NCBI GenBank assembly: GCA_019359535.1 | Contig: JAHHHE010000020.1 | Span: 1 to 41,088, forward strand | Length of the DNA: 41,088 bases | Direction: 5' to 3' | Source: Gloeocapsa sp. UFS-A4-WI-NPMV-4B04 | Lineage (GTDB): Bacteria > Cyanobacteriota > Cyanobacteriia > Cyanobacteriales > Chroococcidiopsidaceae | Shown here: in pieces, positions 20,361-28,435 of the stretch | Position numbering within the stretch: position 1 is the first letter of the stretch | Layout of the letters: each line of letters begins with the position of its first letter | Notes under the pieces: generated by a model | Told to the model about the DNA's origin: nothing | What the model saw: only the letters and a program-made list of their open reading frames with translations | The model's database searches: none | Made by a program: the position numbers and the translations under genes

Positions 20361-20795
20361 TTAATTGACAATTGGTACGTTATTAAATGCTTGAGTATCT
20401 GGCACATAAATATTTATAGTGTTTGTTCCTTCTGGCACTCGTAGCCAGACATAGGCATCTGCCGACGCACCTGGACGCATTGAAAACAAAGAAACGGCAC
20501 TTGTTGAGCGCTCAATTAGATTAACGGCTTTGTATGTTTCGCTTGTTTCAGGATTACGGGCTGTTGTAGAACCAACACTGAATATGTCACTTCTAGAAAC
20601 TCTGTCCAGCTTAATCCTCCGAATCCGCATCTGCACATTCACTACATTACGTGCTTTTGTGTCTGGGTCTTCAATCCGTTTTACCAAATGCAATTCCACT
20701 TGTCCTTTACTGCCAAAAGCAGGTTGGACAAATTGCCCTGGTTGAACTCCGATGCTGGTATTATTTGCTACTTCAGGAGACTCGGGGTACTGGCG
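20361..20795 (-). pseudogene. Second domain of a split two-domain protein, no proper start
   Basis: The frame is open from just after a TAG (20796-20798) to the stop at 20361 and reads ESPEVANNTSIGVQPGQFVQ early on. It is clearly paralogous to the domain in the upstream ORF: VQPGQFVQPAFG matches IQPRQFVQSALG, FSVGSTTARNPETSETY matches INVGSTGARNPLTNETY, and FNNVPI matches FKNVPI. The first usable start is a GTG at 20699 that would cut the domain's first strand. There is no signal or anchor sequence. I infer that this was the second half of the protein encoded at 20830-21525 and has been separated by a one-base frame difference and a 57-base duplication. An assembly error is the main alternative. 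Confidence 0.75.
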
Positions 20796-20861
20796 CTAGA
20801 GGTGTCCGATGCTGGTATTATTTGCTACTTCAGGGGACTCGGGGTACTGGCGCTAGAGGTG
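20748..20861. repeat. Two tandem 57-bp copies at the gene split
   Basis: Copies at 20748-20804 and 20805-20861 differ at one base (CAGGAGACTC against CAGGGGACTC). They encode the linker joining the two paralogous domains. Each copy holds a TAG in one frame, a TGA in another, and a CCCC run between them in the gene direction. Confidence 0.95.
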
Positions 20862-21525
20862 ATTGTACTGGGCTACTGGAGACTGGGTCGGACTTATTAA
20901 CTGCACTAGGTACTTGATTAGCATCCGCGATCGGCACATTCTTAAATACCCCTACCTCTGATTCGGGAACGAAAATATCAATCGCGCTAACACCTGCTGG
21001 CACTTTTAACACAACGTAGCCTTCAACGGGTTGACCTGGGTTCATGGGAGACAGTGGCATCATTCCTGATGAGCGCTTAAAAAAGTCAACTCCTTGGTAT
21101 GTTTCATTGGTAAGCGGATTACGAGCGCCTGTACTGCCAACATTGATCATGTCTCTGCCCGCTACATCGCCTGCTAGACGATGAATTAGCATCTCTACAC
21201 TTACTTCATCGGGTGCTCCGGGAATTCGCCTCACGGCGGTTAACTCTACCAGGGCTTTATCCCCTAAAGCACTTTGGACAAACTGTCTTGGTTGAATTTC
21301 ACCACTGCCTACGGTAGCTTGAGTATTGGCAGGAGCGTCGAACTCTGTACTTGCCGTAGGCATCGCTTCTTGTGAGCCGAAAATTTGAGATAACAACAAG
21401 CCACTAGCGACTAAACCAAGGGTAGCGAGGACAGAAACCATAGCAACCAAAATGTAATTCTTTCTATTGCCGCGATTTTGGATTTGCGTAGCTACAACGG
21501 ATCTATCAATATATTGCTTTGGCAT
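20830..21525 (-). CDS. Membrane-anchored single-domain protein, probably truncated
   Basis: The 231-residue product has an N-terminal membrane anchor (residues about 26-48, ILVAMVSVLATLGLVASGLLL) and a Ser/Thr/Ala-rich linker. An extracytoplasmic beta-rich domain follows at about 78-200, starting GEIQPRQFVQSALGDKALVEL and ending VFKNVPIADANQ. It then ends in a short Pro/Ser tail (SSSPVQSPLAPVPRVP) at a TGA inside the first 57-base repeat copy. The domain looks like an immunoglobulin-like or DUF4352-type beta sandwich; this is a tentative fold guess. A second copy of the domain continues downstream in another frame, so the natural protein probably had two. Confidence 0.7.
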   Translation of the reverse strand: MPKQYIDRSVVATQIQNRGNRKNYILVAMVSVLATLGLVASGLLLSQIFGSQEAMPTASTEFDAPANTQATVGSGEIQPRQFVQSALGDKALVELTAVRRIPGAPDEVSVEMLIHRLAGDVAGRDMINVGSTGARNPLTNETYQGVDFFKRSSGMMPLSPMNPGQPVEGYVVLKVPAGVSAIDIFVPESEVGVFKNVPIADANQVPSAVNKSDPVSSSPVQSPLAPVPRVP

Positions 21526-21716
21526 AGATTTAATTTTAAACTCCTTATATTAAAGTATACAAAACACAAAAGTAATTTTACTTGAATATTAGCTTGGAGC
21601 TAATATCTTCTGACTGAAGAAACTTTTACGCTTTAGATTGCAATAGCTTTAAATTATATATCCGCTCAAATACAACTTTTTAACCAGTAAAATAACTCAA
21701 ACTTCCTATACTTCGT

Positions 21717-23312
21717 ATGATATTCCAACTGCTGAATGGGTACACCCAACAAAAAAGTTACTGTTGGCGCATTGCTAAACTTATTGGGCTGCTACTATTA
21801 ATCAATGTTCAGCTAAATATAGGTCAGGAAATAGCTGAAGCGAAAAATTCTATTGATTCGCAATTTCGGGAATATACTACAGTAAAAAATCTGAATATTG
21901 GTTTAACAGAATATTCTCAAGCAGAAAAGGTTAAATCAGCAAATTTTGTTTGTTCCGCACAATTGGGCGCAGCAATTGAATCAGTTACAAATCGTCCGCA
22001 ATTCAAGCGATTTAGCTGGGGTATTGTAATTCAAACATTATCTTCTTCTCGGACACTTTATAGCCGTGACGCTCAAAAATACTTTATTCCTGCTTCTAAT
22101 GTAAAGCTACTAACAACAGCTGCTGCGTTACATCAACTAGGTTCCCAGTATCGAATTCGTACCTCTATTTATGGCACTGATAATAATGATTTACTTGTTG
22201 TAGGGCGGGGAGATCCTAGTTTAACCGATACTCAGCTTAGACAATTAGCACAACACTTGAGTCATAGGGGAATTCGCCAAGTAAGACAAATAATGGCTGC
22301 TGATAATTACTTTCAAGGCTACGCTGTTAATCCTAGTTGGGAATGGGAAGATGTCCAAGCAGACTATGGCGCACCAGCTAATAGCCTGATTGTGAATCAA
22401 AATACCGTAATGTTAACGTTATTGCCTCAACAACTGAATCAAAAAGTGCGCGTTGTTTGGGCTAATCCGATTGAGGCGACAAGGTGGCGAATTGAAAACG
22501 AAGCAGTGACAGTTAAGCCGACTGAATCAACTTCGATTAATGTTAGTCGTAATTTAACAGGGGCGATATTAAAACTTACTGGACAAATAAGTGTTGATTC
22601 TCAGCCTGAATCAGTGTCATTAGCAGTTGTTGATCCGCTTGATAACTTTTTGTTGCACTTGCGGTGGGCGCTACTAGCTGAGGGGATTAAGGAAACTGCT
22701 GCTTTGAGTGGTAAAACACAAATATCAGATATACCGAAATCTGCAACAATTGAACTAGCGGCTGTTAAATCGCCGCCATTATCTCAACTATTGGTGGAGA
22801 CAAATCAAAATAGTAATAATCTTTATGCAGAGGCTTTGCTGCGGACACTTGGCGTTAATAGTAATACTTCTAAATCCACTGCATCAGCTGAAAGTGGATT
22901 GGCTGTAGTAAAAGAAACATTAACTAGATTAGGAGTCGATCCTGCTGGGTATGTATTAGCAGACGGTTCGGGGTTAACGCGGCATAATTTAGTAAGTCCA
23001 GAAGCGATCGCCCAAACTCTGAGTGTAATGGCAAAATCGCCACTTGCTCCTATATATCGAGCATCTTTATCTGTAGCAGGAATTAACGGTACACTGCAAA
23101 ATCGCTTTCGTGAAACAGCCGCACAAGGAATTTTACAAGGAAAAACTGGAACAATGAGCGGAGTTGTAGCACTATCTGGATATCTTGATTCTCTTAACTA
23201 TGAACCGTTAGTTTTTAGCATTATAGTAAATGAATCTGATCAGCCTGCTGCAACAATTAGGCAAGCGACGGATGAAATTGTGTTGTTGCTTACTCGCTTA
23301 CATTCTTGTTAA
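21717..23312 (+). CDS. dacB: D-alanyl-D-alanine carboxypeptidase/endopeptidase (PBP4 type)
   Basis: This is a peptidase S13 penicillin-binding protein that trims or opens peptidoglycan peptides in the periplasm. The N-terminus has a hydrophobic segment (residues about 18-36, IAKLIGLLLLINVQLNIG) as signal sequence. The three serine-acylase motifs are present: SNVK (S-x-x-K) near 126, SNN (S-x-N) near 365 and KTG near 476. The long insert between the first and second motifs is typical of PBP4/DacB. At 531 residues it is of usual length. The start at 21717 has no clear ribosome-binding site. A methyltransferase gene follows after 26 bases, so they may share a transcript. Confidence 0.92.
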   Translation: MIFQLLNGYTQQKSYCWRIAKLIGLLLLINVQLNIGQEIAEAKNSIDSQFREYTTVKNLNIGLTEYSQAEKVKSANFVCSAQLGAAIESVTNRPQFKRFSWGIVIQTLSSSRTLYSRDAQKYFIPASNVKLLTTAAALHQLGSQYRIRTSIYGTDNNDLLVVGRGDPSLTDTQLRQLAQHLSHRGIRQVRQIMAADNYFQGYAVNPSWEWEDVQADYGAPANSLIVNQNTVMLTLLPQQLNQKVRVVWANPIEATRWRIENEAVTVKPTESTSINVSRNLTGAILKLTGQISVDSQPESVSLAVVDPLDNFLLHLRWALLAEGIKETAALSGKTQISDIPKSATIELAAVKSPPLSQLLVETNQNSNNLYAEALLRTLGVNSNTSKSTASAESGLAVVKETLTRLGVDPAGYVLADGSGLTRHNLVSPEAIAQTLSVMAKSPLAPIYRASLSVAGINGTLQNRFRETAAQGILQGKTGTMSGVVALSGYLDSLNYEPLVFSIIVNESDQPAATIRQATDEIVLLLTRLHSC

Positions 23313-23338
23313 GTCTATTCTTCAACAGATTTATCTAA

Positions 23339-24133
23339 ATGGATAACAAAAAAACAAGTGATTCGCAAACTATATTTCAAAACAAGTGGGATGCAGAACT
23401 CTACGATAGTAAACATTCTTTTGTCTCTCAACTTGGTACAGATTTAGTAGAATTACTAGCTCCTCAAAGTGGAGAATCCATCCTCGATCTTGGCTGTGGT
23501 ACAGGTTATCTTACTAATAAAATTGTTGATAGTGGAGCTAAAGTTGTTGGCATTGATAATGCCTCAACAATGATTGAGCAAGCACGTAAGAATTATCCCA
23601 ATCTGATATTTGAAGTTGCAGATGCAACAAATTTGCACTTTACAGAACAATTTGATGCTATTTTTTCCAATGCTGTACTTCACTGGATTAAAGAACCTGA
23701 AAAGGTGATAGTTAGTATCTGGCAGGCATTGAAACCAGGCGGGCGTTTTGTAGCTGAATTTGGTGGTAAGGGCAACGTTAAAGCGATTGTTACAGCTATT
23801 TACCAGGCTATCCAAGCTGCTGGCTATCCGATCAATGAATCTAAAAATCCTTGGTATTATCCTAGTATTGCGGAATATGGCACTTTGTTAGAACAGGCAG
23901 GTTTAGAGTTAACCTTTGCGATGCTTTTTGAGTGCCTAACACCGCTAGAGGATGAAAAGGGAATGGAAAACTGGCTCAAAATGTTTGCAGACAGCTTTTT
24001 GAATACCTTTCCTATTGAGCAACAAATGACTATTGTTAGTGATATTGAAAAGCAGTTGTACCCAACTTTGTACAAAAACGGTATATGGTTTGCTGATTAC
24101 AAGCGACTTCGAGTGATAGCGATTAAAAATTAA
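23339..24133 (+). CDS. Class I SAM-dependent methyltransferase
   Basis: The 264-residue protein has the Rossmann-fold SAM site: motif I LDLGCGTGYLTN near residue 49, an acidic ribose-binding residue in VVGIDNAS, DAIFSNAVLHWI as motif II, and a post-motif LKPGGRFVAEFGG. LHWI and KPGGRF resemble trans-aconitate and other small-molecule methyltransferases (Tam-like or UbiE-like). The acceptor cannot be inferred. There is no membrane segment. It begins 26 bases after dacB without an obvious strong SD and may be translated from the same message. A strong bidirectional terminator follows. Confidence 0.85.
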   Translation: MDNKKTSDSQTIFQNKWDAELYDSKHSFVSQLGTDLVELLAPQSGESILDLGCGTGYLTNKIVDSGAKVVGIDNASTMIEQARKNYPNLIFEVADATNLHFTEQFDAIFSNAVLHWIKEPEKVIVSIWQALKPGGRFVAEFGGKGNVKAIVTAIYQAIQAAGYPINESKNPWYYPSIAEYGTLLEQAGLELTFAMLFECLTPLEDEKGMENWLKMFADSFLNTFPIEQQMTIVSDIEKQLYPTLYKNGIWFADYKRLRVIAIKN

Positions 24134-24150
24134 AGATTAGTAACTGAAAT

Positions 24151-24189
24151 AAAAAAAGCGATCGCTCTTTTAGATGCGATCGCTTTTTT
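24151..24189. terminator. Bidirectional terminator built on HIP1 sites
   Basis: AAAAAAGCGATCGC pairs with GCGATCGCTTTTTT across a 10-base loop, giving a perfect 14-bp stem with A/T tracts on both sides. It lies between the convergent methyltransferase and desaturase genes, so it can end both. The GC core of each arm is a HIP1 octamer. Confidence 0.9.
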
Positions 24190-24214
24190 CTAGTCACTAA
24201 AATTATTAACTAGC

Positions 24215-25291
24215 TTATTTTTTAGCCTGATAATAATCTTTGAAAGACTGGTAGCGATTCTCTGAATCATCGTACAGGTGACACTGATCTGTAATGTGCT
24301 TCATTAAAGCCCAAGAGAAAGAACGTTCATGCAGATAAGTTCCCCAGTTTTGCTGCAAGCTACTATGAGCTAGGCGCAAATTATAAGAAGGAATAGCAGT
24401 TGAAATGTGATGCGGAATGTGAACATTAATATCGTGGCACAAGAATTCTATCCAGCGCGGGTAATCACAGTGAACAGTACCAGATAATTGAGCCATAGCA
24501 GCATTCCACTTGTCAGGTGCAGAGAAAGGAATTTCTGGAGTCGTATGGTGAACAAGCGTAAACGTACTCATCCAGAAATGATAGACTAACCAGGGCATTA
24601 ACCAAAATTTGACGAATCCCCAGATTCCTGTCGTGGCAATTAGAGTGGGAAAAGCGATCGCTGCAAAAACTACAACAACACCTACAGACAGCTTCACACT
24701 AGAGCGATCTTTCTCGCGAAATTCAGACCAATTAAAATGTGCAACAGCCCAATGTCCAATTGAGCCTACCCACCATAAGCGCCTCCGAATAAAGCCCTCA
24801 TAGGTAAACTTGGAAATTGGTCCCCAACTTTCAAACAATTCTGGTGTAATCGGATGCCAAGCGTTGTCTTCTTCAAGCTTGTTGGTGTGAGTATGATGGT
24901 GATTGTGCTGAATGCGCCAGCCATGAAAGGGGTAAATCAACGGCATCATAAATAAATGCCCTACCAGATCATTTACCCAGCGCCTTTTAGCAAATGATCT
25001 ATGCCCACAGTCATGAGCAATTACAAAAAAACCGGTAAGAGCAGTACCGGTGAAAATCCAAAATAGAGGTAAGAGAAACGAGGGAGCAAAAGCTATGCCT
25101 ACATAGCCCAAGCCAACCATCAAAACATTAATTAGCGCTTTTGACCAAGCTTTGCGACTGTTATGCTCAAAACATTCTTGGGGCAAAGTTTTAAGAATAT
25201 CTGTAAGGCGAATATCTGGCTTATCAGCGTCATTCGTTAATTTCTGCGGATCTACTGTCGATAGTGTCATGAAAACCTGATAAAAATACAC
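24215..25291 (-). CDS. desA: Acyl-lipid delta-12 fatty acid desaturase (DesA type)
   Basis: This membrane di-iron desaturase introduces the delta-12 double bond in lipid-bound oleate and helps keep membranes fluid in the cold. The three His boxes are present: HDCGH near residue 93, HNHHH near 129, and HIPHH near 290, with four to six hydrophobic segments around them. Blocks such as [14 protein letters not shown] and [20 protein letters not shown] are those of cyanobacterial DesA. The longest frame begins at a GTG (25291), but the ATG at 25270 (residue 8, MTLSTVDPQ) fits the family better and has a weak AGG upstream. A 33-base perfect hairpin abuts the GTG, which also argues for the ATG start. 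Confidence 0.93.
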   Translation of the reverse strand: MYFYQVFMTLSTVDPQKLTNDADKPDIRLTDILKTLPQECFEHNSRKAWSKALINVLMVGLGYVGIAFAPSFLLPLFWIFTGTALTGFFVIAHDCGHRSFAKRRWVNDLVGHLFMMPLIYPFHGWRIQHNHHHTHTNKLEEDNAWHPITPELFESWGPISKFTYEGFIRRRLWWVGSIGHWAVAHFNWSEFREKDRSSVKLSVGVVVVFAAIAFPTLIATTGIWGFVKFWLMPWLVYHFWMSTFTLVHHTTPEIPFSAPDKWNAAMAQLSGTVHCDYPRWIEFLCHDINVHIPHHISTAIPSYNLRLAHSSLQQNWGTYLHERSFSWALMKHITDQCHLYDDSENRYQSFKDYYQAKK

Positions 25292-25293
25292 TC

Positions 25294-25326
25294 ATCACCA
25301 AGCTACTTAGTAAGTAGCTTGGTGAT
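25294..25326 (-). promoter_or_regulatory. Perfect 15-bp hairpin in the desA leader
   Basis: ATCACCAAGCTACTT pairs perfectly with AAGTAGCTTGGTGAT across an AGT loop. In the desA direction it is followed by GAGTGTATTTTTATC and the desA ATG 24 bases later. The shape is that of an attenuator or a protein-binding dyad. It could also be the terminator of the upstream acetyltransferase transcript. Confidence 0.6.
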
Positions 25327-25419
25327 CGGTTTGGTTGTAGCAGTGTTACGAATTATATCAGTCGCAGGTGAAAGTCTGGAAACTGTAATTTCACTGAATA
25401 CCTTTAAAATTTAGCTTAT

Positions 25420-25911
25420 TTAGATATTTCTGTAACCCACGATCAGTAAGTCGCGCTCAACACCGTTCAGTTCTGCCACTTGAGGCAAAAAGCCCCAGCG
25501 CTGAAAGCCTAATGATTCAAACAACTGCAAGCTAGGCTGGTTGTGAGCAAAAATGAAGCCTAATAGAGTTTTTAAACCGATGCTAGGGCTGTGGTGAATT
25601 GCCTGTGTTAACAGCTGCCGCCCTACACCACGACGCTGGTATTTTGGCGCAACGTAAATACTAACTTCGGCAGTTGCATGATAAGCTGGTCGCCCATAAA
25701 ATGATTGAAAACTAAGCCATCCAGCAATAACTTGATTCACTTCCATTACCCAAATTGGGCGTGAACTAGGTAGATGTTGTTCAAACCAGGAACAACGACT
25801 TTCAACAGACACAGGTTCTAAGTCAGCTGTTGCCATGCGCTGAGGGATTGCAGCATTGTAAATCTCGACAATGACTGGTAAGTCGGTTGGAATAGCATCA
25901 CGGATTGTCAC
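25420..25911 (-). CDS. GNAT family N-acetyltransferase (phosphinothricin acetyltransferase-like)
   Basis: The 163-residue protein is a single GNAT domain. The acetyl-CoA motif A reads YQRRGVGRQLLTQAI near residue 88-102. The start TIRDAIPTDLPVIVEIYNAAI and the block VEISIYVAPKYQ place it near phosphinothricin/methionine-sulfoximine acetyltransferases (Pat, MddA/YncA). The substrate is probably a small amine such as an amino-acid analogue; that is inferred from family only. It follows the double-ATPase gene after about 100 bases containing degenerate GGGATTAGGGG-type repeats and could be read from the same promoter. Confidence 0.85.
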   Translation of the reverse strand: MTIRDAIPTDLPVIVEIYNAAIPQRMATADLEPVSVESRCSWFEQHLPSSRPIWVMEVNQVIAGWLSFQSFYGRPAYHATAEVSIYVAPKYQRRGVGRQLLTQAIHHSPSIGLKTLLGFIFAHNQPSLQLFESLGFQRWGFLPQVAELNGVERDLLIVGYRNI

Positions 25912-26013
25912 TGGGGAATGGGGATAGGGATTAGGGGTTGGGGAAAAACCTGATACTCAAAGAGATTAAACCTCTTGGATAATTGCTTTATTACTCCTTT
26001 ATTGGTTATAAAG

Positions 26014-27741
26014 CTAGGTTCGCGCCAGCATTGGGGCGGCTTGTAGCAAAGTTTGGGTATAGGGGTGCTGGGGGTTAGAAAAAATCTCCTGGGTAGGGCC
26101 AAGTTCGACAATGCGGCCAGCATTCATAACGGCAATGCGATCGCACAAAAACCTCGCTACCCAAAGATCGTGAGTAATAAATAAATACGTTAAATCAAAC
26201 TCCCGCTTTAACTCCAGCATCAACTCTAGTACCTGCGTCTGCACACTGGCATCAAGCATACTTACAGGTTCATCACAGATCAGTAGTTTAGGATGAGTAA
26301 TCAAAGCCCGTGCTATTGCTACTCGTTGTTGTTGTCCGCCAGATAAATCAGCAGGATAGCGCTGATAATACTCCTCTGGCGATATTAGCCCCACTCGTGC
26401 CAGCATTTGCATTACTTGAACCTTTGCTTCCCTTTGTGAAGCTAAGTGATGAATAAACAAGGGATCAGCAATACTCTCTCCCACCGTCATTGCAGGATTT
26501 AAACACGCATGGGGATCTTGAAACACCATTTGCATTTGCCGCCTAGCAAGCCGGAGAGAGTGAGGCGACAAGGTGGTTAATTCTGTTCCTTGAAACTGAA
26601 CACTACCAGAAGTCGGGCGAATCAATTGCAATATAGTCCGCGACAGGGTACTTTTGCCACAACCTGATTCCCCAACTAATCCCAGAATTTCCCCTGGATA
26701 CAGTTCCAAATCAACATTATCAACGGCTTTAATTGTCTGATCTTCCTCTTTCAGCAGCCGTTCAATAAAATTACGTTCTAATGTGTAGTGCTGCTTTAAA
26801 TCTTTAACTTTTAGTAAGGGTGTTAAATATTGGGTATTAAATGTTGGGGAGATGATAAATTCTGCTGATTTCTGGATTTTATCTCCTATTCCCTCGCCTT
26901 TTGTACCCTGATCCCTGATCCCTGACCCCTGACCCCTTTCTTCTACCGCTTGAATATGTAAAGCTGCATTCAGGAGCGATCGCGTGTATTGATGTTGAGG
27001 TTGTTGGAATACAGTTTGCGATTGCCCAGATTCAACGAGTTTACCCGCATACATGACACCAATGCGATCGCAGTATTCCCCCACGAGCGCCAAATCATGA
27101 GAAATCAACAATAGTGCCATTTCTCGTTCGCGGCACAGTCTAGTGAGTTCCTTTAATATTTGGGCAGCAACCGTCACATCTAAGCTTGTGGTAGGTTCAT
27201 CAGCAACAATCAACTTAGGGTTAAGCAGGAGTGCTAATGCGATCGCTACCCGTTGGCGCATTCCACCACTAAACTCGTGCGGGTACTGATTCCAGCGACT
27301 GGCGGGAATTTTCACGGCTTCCAAGGTCGCGAGTGCTTTTTCCTTCGCTTCTGGCGACGACAACCCATGTTGGTGGGCTTTAAGCGTCTCGATACAGTGT
27401 TTGCCAATTGTCATCAAGGGATCAAGCCGTGTCATCGGATCTTGAAAAATCAGTGCCACCGCCTCACCTCGAAATTGGCGCAACTGAGTCGGCGTAAGGT
27501 CAAAAACAGATTGTCCCGCAAACGTGACTCTTCCTTGAATCTGTGTTGAGGCTGGTAGCAAGCGCATTGCTGCCCGTCCTAGTGTGGATTTGCCACAGCC
27601 CGATTCCCCAACTAATCCTAGCCGTTCACCTGGTTCCAAAGTTAAAGACACACCATCAACCGCCCAGTTGAATTGCTCTGTATGCTGACGTTGTGGATAA
27701 GCAACTTTTAGATTGTCGATACAAAATAGGGCTTTACTCAT
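26014..27741 (-). CDS. Fused double ATP-binding subunit of an oligopeptide-type ABC importer
   Basis: Two ABC ATPases of the Dpp/Opp/Yej class are joined in one 575-residue chain. Domain 1 has Walker A GESGCGKST near 45 and signature FSGGMRQR near 156. Domain 2 has Walker A GESGCGKST near 356 and signature LSGGQQQR near 465. Each ends with an oligopeptide-ABC tail (HQYTRSLLNAALHI and HPYTQTLLQAAPML). The layout resembles YejF/GsiA. No permease or binding-protein gene lies beside it, so partners must be elsewhere. The linker (about 269-290) contains a low-complexity GQGSGIRDQGTKGEGIGD stretch encoded by CCCTGATC-type repeats, apparently inserted without harm. Confidence 0.9.
   Translation of the reverse strand: MSKALFCIDNLKVAYPQRQHTEQFNWAVDGVSLTLEPGERLGLVGESGCGKSTLGRAAMRLLPASTQIQGRVTFAGQSVFDLTPTQLRQFRGEAVALIFQDPMTRLDPLMTIGKHCIETLKAHQHGLSSPEAKEKALATLEAVKIPASRWNQYPHEFSGGMRQRVAIALALLLNPKLIVADEPTTSLDVTVAAQILKELTRLCREREMALLLISHDLALVGEYCDRIGVMYAGKLVESGQSQTVFQQPQHQYTRSLLNAALHIQAVEERGQGSGIRDQGTKGEGIGDKIQKSAEFIISPTFNTQYLTPLLKVKDLKQHYTLERNFIERLLKEEDQTIKAVDNVDLELYPGEILGLVGESGCGKSTLSRTILQLIRPTSGSVQFQGTELTTLSPHSLRLARRQMQMVFQDPHACLNPAMTVGESIADPLFIHHLASQREAKVQVMQMLARVGLISPEEYYQRYPADLSGGQQQRVAIARALITHPKLLICDEPVSMLDASVQTQVLELMLELKREFDLTYLFITHDLWVARFLCDRIAVMNAGRIVELGPTQEIFSNPQHPYTQTLLQAAPMLART
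26895..26938. repeat. CCTGATCCCTGACCC-type repeat inside the ABC ATPase CDS
   Basis: Four to five degenerate CCCTGATC/CCCTGACC units (forward strand) encode the interdomain linker of the double ATPase. They match the intergenic repeat at 16114-16181. Confidence 0.85.
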
Positions 27742-27813
27742 AATTTAGCGATCAGCGATCAGCTTTTAGCTTTAGATTTTAAATTGCAGATACTTTATCA
27801 GAATTAAAGTTAT

Positions 27814-28176
27814 TCAATTTAATTGCAGTATGCGATCGCAGTAGCCTTGCAACATTTTCAGACGTTCCAAAAGTTGCATCTGTCTAGCCTTAACCGTTTC
27901 CTGTTGCCGTGCTGCCTGTAAAAACTTCACATCCATACCCAAAAGCCGCAACTGTTTACTAATTTCTGTTTGATAAGAGCGTACCCGTGATTCGTCGCCT
28001 GCTTCTAAATCACCAGCATCCAAGCTGACGATTTGCTGCTGAAAAAATTGTTGTGCCTCCAAAAATGAATTGTGCAGTGTAAGTGGATCTATCGGGGTAC
28101 GATCCCCAGTTTGTTGTAGCTGCTGCAAAACCTCTGAAAATTTTTGATAGCACTGACGATGAATATTTGGCAACAT
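27814..28176 (-). CDS. PatD-like small helical protein
   Basis: The 120-residue product is predicted to be nearly all helix. The block RSYQTEISKQLRLLGMDVKFLQAARQQ (about 66-92, quoted in part) followed by RQMQLLERLKMLQGYCDRILQ resembles PatD, a small protein that influences heterocyst frequency and binds FtsZ in Anabaena. PatD homologues also occur in cyanobacteria that do not make heterocysts, so this gene does not prove differentiation. Identification is from remembered family pattern and is moderate. The gene lies upstream of the double ATPase on the same strand, with 72 bases between, and divergent from the Rel gene. Confidence 0.55.
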   Translation of the reverse strand: MLPNIHRQCYQKFSEVLQQLQQTGDRTPIDPLTLHNSFLEAQQFFQQQIVSLDAGDLEAGDESRVRSYQTEISKQLRLLGMDVKFLQAARQQETVKARQMQLLERLKMLQGYCDRILQLN

Positions 28177-28435
28177 TTAATAGCTTCTTAAGATAGTATT
28201 AATGTAAAGAATTTTGTCTTATAGCATAAAGCTTATTCAATCGCTGACTATAGCTCCATGCTTTTAACCAAGCTTGAAGTTGATGCGGATTCCAAATCTG
28301 GTGTTTTTGCTTAGATGCGCAGAGCGCTCCAACCAGATAGGTACTAATAGTTGGCTCGTTCGGCATACTACCACGCTTAACTGCATGGATTATGCTACTC
28401 TTACCTTCTTCCTACGCCCAATTGCCGCCCGACCT

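Noticed and set aside
28274..28435. N-terminal extension of the Rel/SpoT protein from a TTG start
   Set aside because: The extra residues do not look like family sequence, while the Met at 28436 begins a typical RSH N-terminus.
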